A stretch of DNA of 64,000 bases from NCBI RefSeq assembly GCF_002752655.1, contig NZ_CP023737.1:1178001-1242000 (forward strand). The letters are read 5' to 3'. Below, piece after piece: positions 56,513 through 64,000 of the stretch (position 1 is its first letter; each line of letters opens with the position of its first letter). The notes under the pieces are model-generated. The model was not told where the DNA came from. It ran no database searches and was given only the letters and a program-made list of their open reading frames with translations. Both the position numbers and the translations under genes were made by a program. This stretch comes from Methylosinus trichosporium OB3b. GTDB lineage: Bacteria > Pseudomonadota > Alphaproteobacteria > Rhizobiales > Beijerinckiaceae.

Positions 56513-58123
56513 ATGGACGCCATCGGCAAAGCCCTGTTGGACGAAAACGCCGCGCTGAGAGCCGAGCTCGCCGTCGCGCGCGCGAAGGCGTCGGAAGACA
56601 TGGCGCTGATCGCCGCGCAGAAGCTTCAGATCGCCAAGCTGGAGCGCCAGATATACGGGCAGAAATCGGAGCGGTCGGCGCGTCTTCTCGAGCAATTGGC
56701 GCTCATGTTCGAAGAGCTGGAAGCGAGCGCGACGGAAGACGAGATCGCCGCGGAACAGGCGGTCGCGAAGACGACGGCGGTCGCCGGCTTCGCGCGCAAA
56801 CGGCCGGAGCGCAACACCTTCCCGGAACACCTGCCGCGCGAGCGCGTCGTGATCGAGGCGCCGACGAGCTGCGCCTGCTGTGGCGGCCAGCGCCTGCGCA
56901 AGCTCGGCGAGGATGTGACGCAGACATTGGAGACGACGCCGCGTCAGTGGAAAGTGATCGAGACCGTGCGGGAAAAGTTCTCCTGCCGGGACTGCGAGAA
57001 GATCACGCAGCCGCCGGCGCCATTCCATGTCGTTCCGCGCGGCTGGGCGGGGCCGAGCCTTTTGGCGATGATCGCTTTCGAGAAGTTCGGCCAGCATCAG
57101 CCGCTGAACCGTCAGGCGGATCGTTATGCGCTCGAAGGCGCGCCGATCGCTTTGTCGACCATGGCCGATGCGATCGGCTCCATTTGCGCCGCGCTCGAGC
57201 CACTGCGCCTTCTCATAGAAGAGCATGTTCTCTCTGCCGAGCGCCTGCATGGCGACGATACGATCGTGCCCGTGCTGGCGAAGGGCAAAACCGACACCGG
57301 CCGCTGCTGGGTCTATGTGCGCGACGATGCGCCCTTCGACGGCGCCGGACCGCCCGCTGCGATTTTCTATTACTCGCGTGATCGCAAAGGCGAACATCCG
57401 CAGACCCATTTGGCGAACTACTCCGGCATTCTGCAAGCGGACGCCTATGACGGCTACAACAAGCTGTATGCAGCGGAGCGCAAGCCTGGTCCGATTCTCG
57501 AAGCGGCGTGTTGGGCGCACGCGCGGCGCCCGTTCTTCGTCATGGCCGACATCGATGCGAACGTCCGTCGCAAGGCGGCGGGGAAAAAGGAGATTCCTTT
57601 GTCGCCGATCGCGATAGAGATCGTGCGCCGCATCGATGCGCTGTTCGAGATCGAGAGGTCGATCAACGGCAAGAGCGCGCAAGAACGCCTCGCCGTTCGC
57701 CGAGCGTCGAGCCGACCTCTCGTCGACGCGCTCGAGAGCTATATGCGCGAACAGGTCGCCAAGCTCTCGCGTGGACATGATCTTGCCAAAGCGATGCAAT
57801 ATATGCTGAAGCGATGGCCGGCCTTCACGCTGTTCCTCGACGACGGGCGCGTTTGCGTCTCGAACAATGCAGCCGAGCGTGGACTGCGGGGAATTGCTCT
57901 GGGACGAAAATCATGGCAGTTCTGCGGGTCTGACCGTGGAGGCGAGCGCGCCGCCGCTATGTATGGGCTCATCGTCACAGCGAAGATGAACGGCGTCGAT
58001 CCGCAGGCCTGGCTCGCCGACGTCCTCGCGCGCATCGCCGCGCATCCGGCGCATCGGCTCGATGAATTGCTGCCGTGGAACTGGCGCCAGAAGGATAAAG
58101 CTGCGCCGGCGCTGGCGGCCTGA
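56513..58123 (+). CDS. tnpC: IS66 transposase TnpC
   Basis: A 536-residue DDE transposase. An N-terminal leucine-zipper-like coil is followed by a Cys-rich zinc finger (SCACCGG, CRDCEK) and the DDE core: Asp in [10 protein letters not shown], Asp in [12 protein letters not shown] and Glu in [10 protein letters not shown]. The frame is intact, so the element may still be active. Confidence 0.95.
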   Translation: MDAIGKALLDENAALRAELAVARAKASEDMALIAAQKLQIAKLERQIYGQKSERSARLLEQLALMFEELEASATEDEIAAEQAVAKTTAVAGFARKRPERNTFPEHLPRERVVIEAPTSCACCGGQRLRKLGEDVTQTLETTPRQWKVIETVREKFSCRDCEKITQPPAPFHVVPRGWAGPSLLAMIAFEKFGQHQPLNRQADRYALEGAPIALSTMADAIGSICAALEPLRLLIEEHVLSAERLHGDDTIVPVLAKGKTDTGRCWVYVRDDAPFDGAGPPAAIFYYSRDRKGEHPQTHLANYSGILQADAYDGYNKLYAAERKPGPILEAACWAHARRPFFVMADIDANVRRKAAGKKEIPLSPIAIEIVRRIDALFEIERSINGKSAQERLAVRRASSRPLVDALESYMREQVAKLSRGHDLAKAMQYMLKRWPAFTLFLDDGRVCVSNNAAERGLRGIALGRKSWQFCGSDRGGERAAAMYGLIVTAKMNGVDPQAWLADVLARIAAHPAHRLDELLPWNWRQKDKAAPALAA

Positions 58124-58125
58124 CC

Positions 58126-58359
58126 ATGCACGTCAACAAGGTCTCTCACGTCACGACCATCGATCGTATCGCTGCGCAGCTCAGCGAAAGCGTCGACTTC
58201 CTCCATGACGTCGCCAATGAAATGGAGCCCGAGGATGGCGTGATCTGGGTCTATGGCCTCGGCGACCTCGAGATCCTGGCATTCACCGACTTCGGCATCG
58301 AAAACCTCGTCGAACTCATCAAAATCCACAAAGAGATGAAGTTGCCTCGAGAGCGCTGA
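58126..58359 (+). CDS. Small IS66 passenger protein
   Basis: A 77-residue acidic protein two bases behind tnpC. It has no recognised domain; similar short frames are found at this place in several IS66 elements of alphaproteobacteria. The sequence IWVYGLGDLEILAFTDFGIE suggests a compact fold. Confidence 0.55.
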   Translation: MHVNKVSHVTTIDRIAAQLSESVDFLHDVANEMEPEDGVIWVYGLGDLEILAFTDFGIENLVELIKIHKEMKLPRER

Positions 58360-58770
58360 CGCGACGGTCCTGCGGCCCACGGCGAATGCTTACGGCACGC
58401 CGACGGTAAGGTCGAGACCAATAAGAGGCAGCCGAGCGTGAAGCTGGCGCCGCGCCTCGCTGCACATCTTGCGCGTTGGCGTCGAATGGACCAACAGCGA
58501 GGCCATGTGGTGACGTTCAACGGCGCTCCCGTCGCGAGCGTCAAGGTCGCCCTGGCGCGCGCCGTGCAGCTCGCCGAGCTGGAATCAGGCGTGACCGCCT
58601 ACACGCTGCGCCATTCGGCTGCGTCATGGCTCGTCGCGAAAGGACTGCCGACCCGCAAGGTCGCCGACTTCCTCGGGACGAGCGAGCAGATGATCATCAA
58701 TCACTACGGCCATCTCGCGCCCGACTATCAGGATGAAGCGGCGCTGGCGATCGGGCGACGTTGAGCGTTT

Positions 58771-58793
58771 CGGTGGTCCAAACGGTGGCCCGT
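58771..58793. promoter_or_regulatory. Possible integrase arm site, right
   Basis: Right-hand partner of 28120-28141: CGGTGGTCC, AAA, CGGTGGCCCGT. It lies between the integrase stop and the tRNA. Confidence 0.4.
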
Positions 58794-58837
58794 CGTAACG
58801 AACGCTGCGACAGCCTCCCCTGCTCCCTTGAATTTCC

Positions 58838-58885
58838 TGGTGGGCCGGGCAGGACTCGAACCTGCAACCAGACCGTTATGAGCGG
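58838..58885. other. Right attachment site (attR)
   Basis: The 3' 48 bases of the tRNA-Ile gene, identical to 27990-28037. Confidence 0.9.
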
Positions 58886-58913
58886 CCGGCTCTAACCATT
58901 GAGCTACCGGCCC
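58838..58913 (-). tRNA. tRNA-Ile (CAU anticodon)
   Basis: The 76 bases on the minus strand fold as a full cloverleaf: acceptor GGGCCGG/CCGGCCC, D arm GCTC...GAGC, anticodon stem GGCCG/CGGTC with loop CTCATAA, T arm with GGTTCGAGTCC, and encoded CCA. A CAU anticodon in a CTCATAA loop is typical of the AUA-reading tRNA-Ile whose C34 is changed to lysidine, rather than tRNA-Met. It is the integration target of the island. Confidence 0.93.
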
Positions 58914-59087
58914 CGCCGCCGTCCGGCGCTCCGGGGAGTCCTGCTCCTATAGCGAAAACCATCGTCTCTGCAACCGCGCCGGCGCGAAATCTATTCCTCG
59001 GCGCGATTGCCAGCGGCGCGCGCCGCGGCTATGCGCTAGATTGACGCGTCATGCCGGGCGGTTCCGGCGCGCAGTTCCGGAGCGGCG

Positions 59088-59837
59088 ATGACCTATTGTT
59101 GCGGAATTCTCGTTCGCGACGGCCTCGTGATGATCGCCGACACGCGCACCAACGCCGGGCTCGACAATATCTCCACCTTTCGCAAGCTGCACATTTTCGA
59201 GCGGCCCGGCGAGCGGGTGATGATGCTCGCCACCGCCGGCAATCTCTCGGTCTCGCAGGGCGCGGTCAATCTCCTCGTGGAAGGGCTGGAAAATCCCGAC
59301 ACCCATGAGGTCGAGACGCTGATGAAGGCGCCCGGCATGCTGCAGGCCGCGCAGCTCGTCGGCCGCGCCGTGCGCCGCTCGCACGCCATCGCCGGCGAGA
59401 GCGGCGAGGCGGCGGGCGTCAGCTTCGACGTGTCGCTGCTGTTCGGCGGCCAGATCGCCGGCGGCGCGCTGCGGCTCTTCATGATCTACACCGCCGGCAA
59501 TTTCATCGAATGCACGCAGGACACGCCCTATCTGCAGATCGGCGAGCACAAATATGGCAAGCCGATCCTCGACCGGGCGGTCGGCTATGACACAGATGTG
59601 CTGGACGCGCTGAAGATCGGACTCATCTCGATGGATTCGACGATCCGCTCCAATCTCTCGGTCGGCCTGCCGATCGATATCGCGCTTCTGCGCCGCGATG
59701 CGCTGCGCGCCGACATATCGACGCGCGTCGACGGCGGCGATGCTTATTTTCGGGATCTGCGCGACAGCTGGTCGCGCGCGCTGCGGGCCGCTCACATGGC
59801 GATCCCGACGCCGCCCTATGACGGCCGCGCCGGATGA
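59088..59837 (+). CDS. Anbu-type proteasome-like peptidase
   Basis: A 249-residue Ntn-hydrolase related to the proteasome beta subunit and HslV. After the initiator Met the catalytic Thr is directly exposed (TYCCGILVRDGLVMIADTRT). The fold continues with the typical ATAGNLSVSQG and FGGQIAGGALRLF segments. Anbu forms open ring or helix assemblies. It is often linked with an ATP-grasp/transglutaminase set, which is absent here; instead it overlaps tsaC by four bases. Confidence 0.88.
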   Translation: MTYCCGILVRDGLVMIADTRTNAGLDNISTFRKLHIFERPGERVMMLATAGNLSVSQGAVNLLVEGLENPDTHEVETLMKAPGMLQAAQLVGRAVRRSHAIAGESGEAAGVSFDVSLLFGGQIAGGALRLFMIYTAGNFIECTQDTPYLQIGEHKYGKPILDRAVGYDTDVLDALKIGLISMDSTIRSNLSVGLPIDIALLRRDALRADISTRVDGGDAYFRDLRDSWSRALRAAHMAIPTPPYDGRAG

Positions 59838-60805
59838 CCGCGCTCGCGCCGGCCGACGCCGCCGCGATCGAGCGGGCGGCGCGCCTGCTGCGTGACGGCG
59901 GCCTCGTCGCCTTTCCGACCGAAACCGTCTATGGGCTCGGCGCCGACGCGACCTCGCCGGCGGCCGTCGCGCGCATCTACCGCGCCAAGGGTCGGCCGAG
60001 CTTCAATCCGCTCATCGCCCATGTCGCCGATCTCGACGCCGCGCTCGCCGAGGCGGCGCTGCCGAAAGCGGCGATCCGCCTCGCAGAGACGCTGTGGCCC
60101 GGCCCGCTCACCCTCGTCGCGCCGCGCGTGGCTGCGGGCTCGGTCTGCGATCTCGCCTGCGCCGGCCTCGCCAGCGTCGCCTTGCGGGTTCCGGAGGCGC
60201 CGGTCGCTCTCGCGCTCATTCGCGCCGCCGGCCGGCCGATCGCGGCGCCCTCCGCCAATCGCTCCGGCCATGTGAGCCCGGTGACGGCCGCCCATGTCAT
60301 CGAGGATTTGGACGGCGCCGTCGATCTCGTGCTCGACGGCGGCCGCGCCGAGCGCGGGGTCGAATCCACGATTCTCTCCTTCGTCGGCGAGACGCCGCGC
60401 CTGCTGCGGCCGGGCGCTCTCGCGCGCGAAACGCTGGAAGCCTTGCTGGGCCGGCCGCTCGAAACGACCGGCGCCGCCGCCGCGGTGGTCGCGCCGGGCA
60501 TGACCGCCTCGCATTATGCGCCCCGAGCGCGCCTGCGGCTCGACGCGAGCGCGCTGCGCGAGGGCGAGGCCGGGCTCGATTTCGCGGGCGCGCTCCGCGC
60601 GCGCGCCGATGCGGCCGCGATGATTGTCGATCTCTCGCCGAAGGGCGATCTCGAGGAGGCGGCGGCCAATCTCTTCGGCCATTTGCGCGAGCTCGACGCC
60701 CGCGGCGCCGATCACATCGCCGTGGCGCCCATTCCCGCCCATGGCCTCGGCGAGGCGATCGCCGACCGTCTGCGCCGCGCCGCCGCGCCCCGCACGAAAG
60801 CTTAG
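59834..60805 (+). CDS. tsaC: L-threonylcarbamoyladenylate synthase
   Basis: A 323-residue Sua5-type enzyme for the first step of tRNA t6A37 synthesis from threonine, bicarbonate and ATP. The YrdC domain (LVAFPTETVYGLGADATSP, KGRPSFNPLIAHV, APSANRSGHVSPV) is followed by a linker (about residues 205-230) and a shorter C-terminal Sua5 domain (GMTASHYAPRARL). The overlap with the Anbu gene suggests a shared transcript. Confidence 0.94.
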   Translation: MTALAPADAAAIERAARLLRDGGLVAFPTETVYGLGADATSPAAVARIYRAKGRPSFNPLIAHVADLDAALAEAALPKAAIRLAETLWPGPLTLVAPRVAAGSVCDLACAGLASVALRVPEAPVALALIRAAGRPIAAPSANRSGHVSPVTAAHVIEDLDGAVDLVLDGGRAERGVESTILSFVGETPRLLRPGALARETLEALLGRPLETTGAAAAVVAPGMTASHYAPRARLRLDASALREGEAGLDFAGALRARADAAAMIVDLSPKGDLEEAAANLFGHLRELDARGADHIAVAPIPAHGLGEAIADRLRRAAAPRTKA

Positions 60806-60949
60806 AAACTATTCAAACTAATCAAATTGTATCGGTTTTTCCGCCACGCTAAGCTTTGCCCGAGGCGAACGCCTCCGGTCGACGAGATGGCGGGGCAGGC
60901 GAGCTCGCCAACGAGGCGAAGCGCCCCGGGGCTGTCAGGAGATCCCGAA

Positions 60950-61468
60950 ATGCTCGGGGTGTTGGTGCGTGATCTGCAGCGTTCGGAGGAGAGGCGGCTT
61001 CATCGCTTTTTCCTGCAACGCCTCCGAAACTGGGCGGACGCCGCCGACGCCACGCAGGAGACCTTTCTTCGCCTGCTATCGAGCGCGCCGCGCGCCGCCG
61101 TCGACAATCCCAAGGCCTATCTGTTCCAGACCGCGCGCCATATCGCCTTCGATCACGCGCTGCGGCTCCGCAAACGCGCCGGCGTCGAATGTCCGGTCGC
61201 CGATCCGCAGGCCGTGCTCTGCGTGCCCTGCGACGCGCCATCCCCGGAGAAGACGCTCATCGATCAGCAGCAGCTTCGGCTGTTCGAGGAAGCGCTGCTG
61301 CGCCTGCCCGCGCGCGCCCGCACGGCGCTGCTGCTGAGCCGCATCGAGGGCTGGACCTATCCGCTCATCGCCGAGCATCTCGGGGTGTCCGCGAACACCG
61401 TCTATAACGACGTGCGAATGGCGATGGCGCATTGCATGAGCGTCATGGCGCGGCTGGAACGCGACTGA
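60950..61468 (+). CDS. FecI-type ECF sigma factor
   Basis: A 172-residue sigma-70 family factor with region 2 (WADAADATQETFLRLLS) and region 4 (LLLSRIEGWTYPLIAEHLGV, NTVYNDVRMAM). The start at 60950 follows AGGAG; a longer frame exists upstream but is not coding-like. With the FecR gene and the TonB receptor it forms an iron-starvation surface-signalling set. Confidence 0.9.
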   Translation: MLGVLVRDLQRSEERRLHRFFLQRLRNWADAADATQETFLRLLSSAPRAAVDNPKAYLFQTARHIAFDHALRLRKRAGVECPVADPQAVLCVPCDAPSPEKTLIDQQQLRLFEEALLRLPARARTALLLSRIEGWTYPLIAEHLGVSANTVYNDVRMAMAHCMSVMARLERD

Positions 61469-61618
61469 ACGTGGCCGGCGCCGCGGCGACATCCACGCCA
61501 CCACTCGGCTTCCGCGCGACGGGAATTTTTGTGAGAATGGTCCCCGTGCGACGTCATAGGAATTGATGGGGCATCGCTTCTCCCCGCCCTTCCCTCGAGC
61601 GAGACGCCGGCGAGCCGA

Positions 61619-62605
61619 ATGACGCAAAATCCTGGTCCCGAGCCGAGCGCTGCGGAGACGATCGACGATCCCTCGATGGCCGAGGCGCTGGACTGGTTCG
61701 TCCGGTTGCAGGCCGCGCCAGGAGATGCGCGGACGGCGCGGGCGTTTCGTGACTGGCTGGAGGGCGATCCACGCCGCGGCGAAGCTTTCTCGAAAGTCGT
61801 CGCGGCCTGGGGCGCGCCGGAACTGCTTCTCGCCGCCCGCAATGTCGCGGCGGCGACCGGCTTCGTCGCGCCTCGGCGAGCCTCACGGCGGCGCGCCCGG
61901 GCCCGGAAGGCGACGACGGCGGCGGTCCTGGCGATACTCGCTCTGGCGCAGGTCCCGGAACTCCTGCTGCGGCTGCGCGCCGATCATCTCACCGTCGCCG
62001 GCGAGCAGAAGCGGATCGCGCTTCCCGACGGCTCATCGATGACCCTCAACACCGGAACCGCCGTCGCGCTGGATTTCGCCGAGGGGCGGCGGCGGGTCAG
62101 CCTGCTGCGCGGCGAGGCCTATTTCGACGTGCTGCCCGATCGCGGCCGCTCGTTCGAGGTGGTTGGACGCTTCGGACAGGTCGTGGTGAAGGGCACCGCT
62201 TTCTCGGTCAAGCTCGATGCGGAGGAAGACGACGTCGTGCTCGGCCGGGGCTCCGTGGATGTGGCGCGGCGCGCGCAGCCGCGCGACCATGCCGTGCTCG
62301 CGCCCGGCGAAACCGTCGCGGTGACGGACGGGGCCGTGTCGCCGGTGACGCACGTCGACACGGCGCGGTCGCTGGCCTGGCTCGAGGGTCGGATCAGCTT
62401 CCACGACCAGCCGCTCGCAAGAGTGCTCGACGATATCCGCCGCTATTATCCGGGACGGATCTTCGTCTTGCGTCGCGGCCTCGAGCAAATCGCCGTTTCG
62501 GGAAATTATCGGCTGGATCGACCGGCCCTCATCGTCGAATCGCTCGCCGAGGCCGCCGGCGCGACGATGACCACGCTCCCCGGCGGCGTCATCATTCTAC
62601 GCTGA
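61619..62605 (+). CDS. fecR: FecR-type anti-sigma factor
   Basis: A 328-residue inner-membrane protein. The cytoplasmic N-terminus has the DUF4880-like start (AEALDWFVRLQAAPGDARTA, FRDWLEGDPRRGEAF), a transmembrane segment follows (AAVLAILALAQVPELLL) and then the periplasmic FecR domain (ALPDGSSMTLNTGTAVALDF, LLRGEAYFDVL) with a DUF4974-like C-terminus. It would relay the receptor signal to the sigma factor encoded upstream. Confidence 0.92.
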   Translation: MTQNPGPEPSAAETIDDPSMAEALDWFVRLQAAPGDARTARAFRDWLEGDPRRGEAFSKVVAAWGAPELLLAARNVAAATGFVAPRRASRRRARARKATTAAVLAILALAQVPELLLRLRADHLTVAGEQKRIALPDGSSMTLNTGTAVALDFAEGRRRVSLLRGEAYFDVLPDRGRSFEVVGRFGQVVVKGTAFSVKLDAEEDDVVLGRGSVDVARRAQPRDHAVLAPGETVAVTDGAVSPVTHVDTARSLAWLEGRISFHDQPLARVLDDIRRYYPGRIFVLRRGLEQIAVSGNYRLDRPALIVESLAEAAGATMTTLPGGVIILR

Positions 62606-62713
62606 GCGCGTAAATTTTTGTGAGATCGCGACGCCTTCGCGGTCTTCACGAGCAGGGCGCGTGATCGCAGGGGGCGATCGTCGCGGCCCGCTCGAGAAGA
62701 CGGGAGCGTCAAG

Positions 62714-64000
62714 ATGATCGTGAGTTCCAGGACGAAAGCGGAGAAACAGTCGGCGGGCGTCCGGCGCCCGACGGCCCTGCTCCTGACGACGACGATCCTC
62801 TGCGCCGGGGCCCTCGTCGCGACGACGGCGCGCGCGCAGGGCTCGGCGCCGACGCAGAACCGCATGGTCTCCTTCGCCATCCCGGCGCAGCCTTTGCCGG
62901 CGGCGATCGACGCCTTCATCCGGGCGACCGGCTGGCAGGTCGGCTACCCCTCGCGCATCGCCGACGGCTTGACGTCCACGCCCGTGTCCGGCGCCATGCC
63001 GCCGGCGCAGGCGCTCCGCTCGCTGCTCGCCGGCACGGGGCTCGGCGTGCGCTTCACCGGCTCGACGACCGCGACGCTGACCGGGCGCAGCGCCGCGATC
63101 CCGCCGGCGGCGCTCGGCGACGCCGTGCCTCTGGACGTCATCGACGTCGGCGCGGAAGGCGCCGGCCGCGCCTATGTCGCCACCCGCAGCGTCGCCGGCG
63201 CCAAGGTCGACACGCCGCTCATCGAGACGCCGCAGACGATTTCCGTCGTGACCCGCAAGGAGCTCGACCAGCGCGCCGTGCAGGACTTCGCCGCGGCGGT
63301 CGCCTACACGCCCGGCATCGCCGTCGTCGATTATCCCGGCGGTCCGGGCGCGCCTGATTATTCGTTGCGCGGCTTCCGTGACGTCGGACTGTTCGGCGTC
63401 TACCGCGACGGCTTGCGCGCGGGCTTCAACAATTACGACACGAATTTCGAGCCGTTCGGATTGGAGCGCGTCGATGTGGTCAAGGGGCCGTCGTCGGTTC
63501 TCTACGGCCAGACGTCCCCCGGCGGACTCGTCAATTTGACCACCAAGCGGCCGACCGCGGCTCCGCTGCATGAAATCGCGCTGCAGACCGGCAGCTACGG
63601 CCGCCGTCAGATCGCCGTCGATTTCGGCGGGCCGGTCGATTCGAGCGGCGATGCGCTGTACCGCTTCACCGGCCTGTTCCGAAACGCCGGCACGCAGATC
63701 GATCATGCGCCGGACGACCGCCTCTACCTCGCCCCGTCGGTGACCCTGAGGCCGGCGGAGAAGACCGAGATCACGCTGCTCGCCAGCTATTTCAAGCTGA
63801 AGATGAGCGCGGCGGAGCAGAGCATTCCCCGCAGCGCGCTCGGCATCATCGGCACGAACGTCTATCTCGGCGTTCCGGGCCAGTCGAATTGGAATGTCGA
63901 GAACATATCGATCGGATACCGGCTCGACCACGAGCTGAATGCGGATTGGAGCCTTCGCCAGAACGCACGCTACATGCATTCGAAGGTCGATTTTCGCTAT
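62714..64000 (+). CDS. TonB-dependent siderophore receptor with STN domain (3' end outside window)
   Basis: Open to the end of the window; 429 residues are visible. A signal peptide (LLLTTTILCAGALVATTARA) is followed by an STN signalling domain (SFAIPAQPLPAAIDAFIRAT), a plug (PQTISVVTRKELDQR, VVKGPSSVLYGQTSPGGLVN) and the first barrel strands. The STN domain and the upstream FecI/FecR genes make it a transducer that senses its own siderophore. Confidence 0.92.
   Translation, partial: MIVSSRTKAEKQSAGVRRPTALLLTTTILCAGALVATTARAQGSAPTQNRMVSFAIPAQPLPAAIDAFIRATGWQVGYPSRIADGLTSTPVSGAMPPAQALRSLLAGTGLGVRFTGSTTATLTGRSAAIPPAALGDAVPLDVIDVGAEGAGRAYVATRSVAGAKVDTPLIETPQTISVVTRKELDQRAVQDFAAAVAYTPGIAVVDYPGGPGAPDYSLRGFRDVGLFGVYRDGLRAGFNNYDTNFEPFGLERVDVVKGPSSVLYGQTSPGGLVNLTTKRPTAAPLHEIALQTGSYGRRQIAVDFGGPVDSSGDALYRFTGLFRNAGTQIDHAPDDRLYLAPSVTLRPAEKTEITLLASYFKLKMSAAEQSIPRSALGIIGTNVYLGVPGQSNWNVENISIGYRLDHELNADWSLRQNARYMHSKVDFRY

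Larger units (their letters stand above)
55634..58393 (+). mobile_element. IS66-family insertion sequence, complete
   Basis: Left end GTATCCCTACGCCGTGGGCC and right end (reverse complement) GTAAGCATTCGCCGTGGGCC share 13 or more bases in a row. The 8-bp target duplication GGCACGCC is at 55626-55633 and 58394-58401. Total length 2760 bp, with tnpA, tnpB, tnpC and a small passenger gene. Confidence 0.95.
54854..58764 (+). pseudogene. int: Tyrosine integrase interrupted by IS66
   Basis: Starts at GTG 54854 (PRPSKGAHLWLRPARRD). The N-terminal SAM-like part and the first catalytic Arg (LYTGSRPGAILTASW) lie left of the insertion; the rest (NKRQPSVKLAPRL, YTLRHSAASWL, EQMIINHYGHLAPDY with the nucleophile Tyr) lies right of it at 58394-58764. 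Removing the IS and one copy of its 8-bp target duplication gives one continuous 380-residue gene with no other damage. The usual HxxR His is Tyr here. The break means the element can no longer excise by itself unless the IS leaves. Confidence 0.92.

Overview
The window looks like the chromosome of a GC-rich alphaproteobacterium of the order Hyphomicrobiales. A Methylocystaceae-type (Methylosinus/Methylocystis) host is my best guess from codon use, gene style and intergenic palindromes; this is inference, because no diagnostic methanotrophy gene is present. About 31 kb in the middle is a foreign integrative element that carries a type I-G CRISPR-Cas system and a nitrogenase-like operon.

Left chromosomal part (1-27989): the end of a PepSY-type iron-uptake membrane protein; a tyrosine/homogentisate degradation set (hpd, hmgA, fahA, an aldo/keto reductase, and divergent maiA); an acquired-looking pair of small membrane proteins; an HD-domain hydrolase; a CHASE2 nucleotide cyclase with a FecR-domain protein and a TPR/beta-barrel outer-membrane protein; a cytochrome bo-type quinol oxidase operon whose CyoD is fused to a periplasmic adaptor (HlyD-like) domain; a phospholipase-D-like nuclease; a signalling operon (hybrid kinase, CheR, second hybrid kinase with a frameshift); and divergent pirin and LysR genes.

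Integrative element (27990-58885): it is bounded by a 48-bp direct repeat that is the 3' half of a tRNA-Ile(CAU) gene, with the intact tRNA at the right end. From left to right it holds: a toxin-antitoxin antitoxin with a truncated toxin; an operon of a NifD-like protein, a TonB-dependent receptor, a periplasmic metal/siderophore-binding protein and a radical SAM enzyme; a second copy of the antitoxin end with an intact VapC toxin; an ASCH-domain protein; a 34-repeat CRISPR array; cas2 and cas4-cas1 leftward; a control region with a solitary diverged CRISPR repeat; DUF1640 and DUF3892 genes; cas3-csb3-csb1-csb2 rightward; an AT-richer stretch with hairpins, a hypothetical gene, hsdM/hsdR remnants, a DUF2293 gene and an HUH-type Rep-like gene; and an excisionase-like gene with a tyrosine integrase cut by an IS66 element (exact ends and 8-bp target duplication visible).

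Right chromosomal part (58886-64000): the 5' half of tRNA-Ile(CAU), an Anbu-type proteasome-like peptidase, a TsaC/Sua5 threonylcarbamoyl-AMP synthase, and a FecI/FecR/TonB-receptor iron-signalling set that runs off the window.

Two candidates stand out. First, the solitary CRISPR repeat between the two cas operons is followed, in crRNA orientation, by a guide-like sequence matching 17 of 18 bases of a site 115 bp away with a TTC PAM. This is the architecture of CreTA/CreR-type mini-CRISPR regulators, here in a type I-G locus. Second, a stand-alone NifD homologue with partly changed metal ligands sits in a mobile operon with metal/metallophore uptake genes and a radical SAM enzyme, without NifH or NifK.
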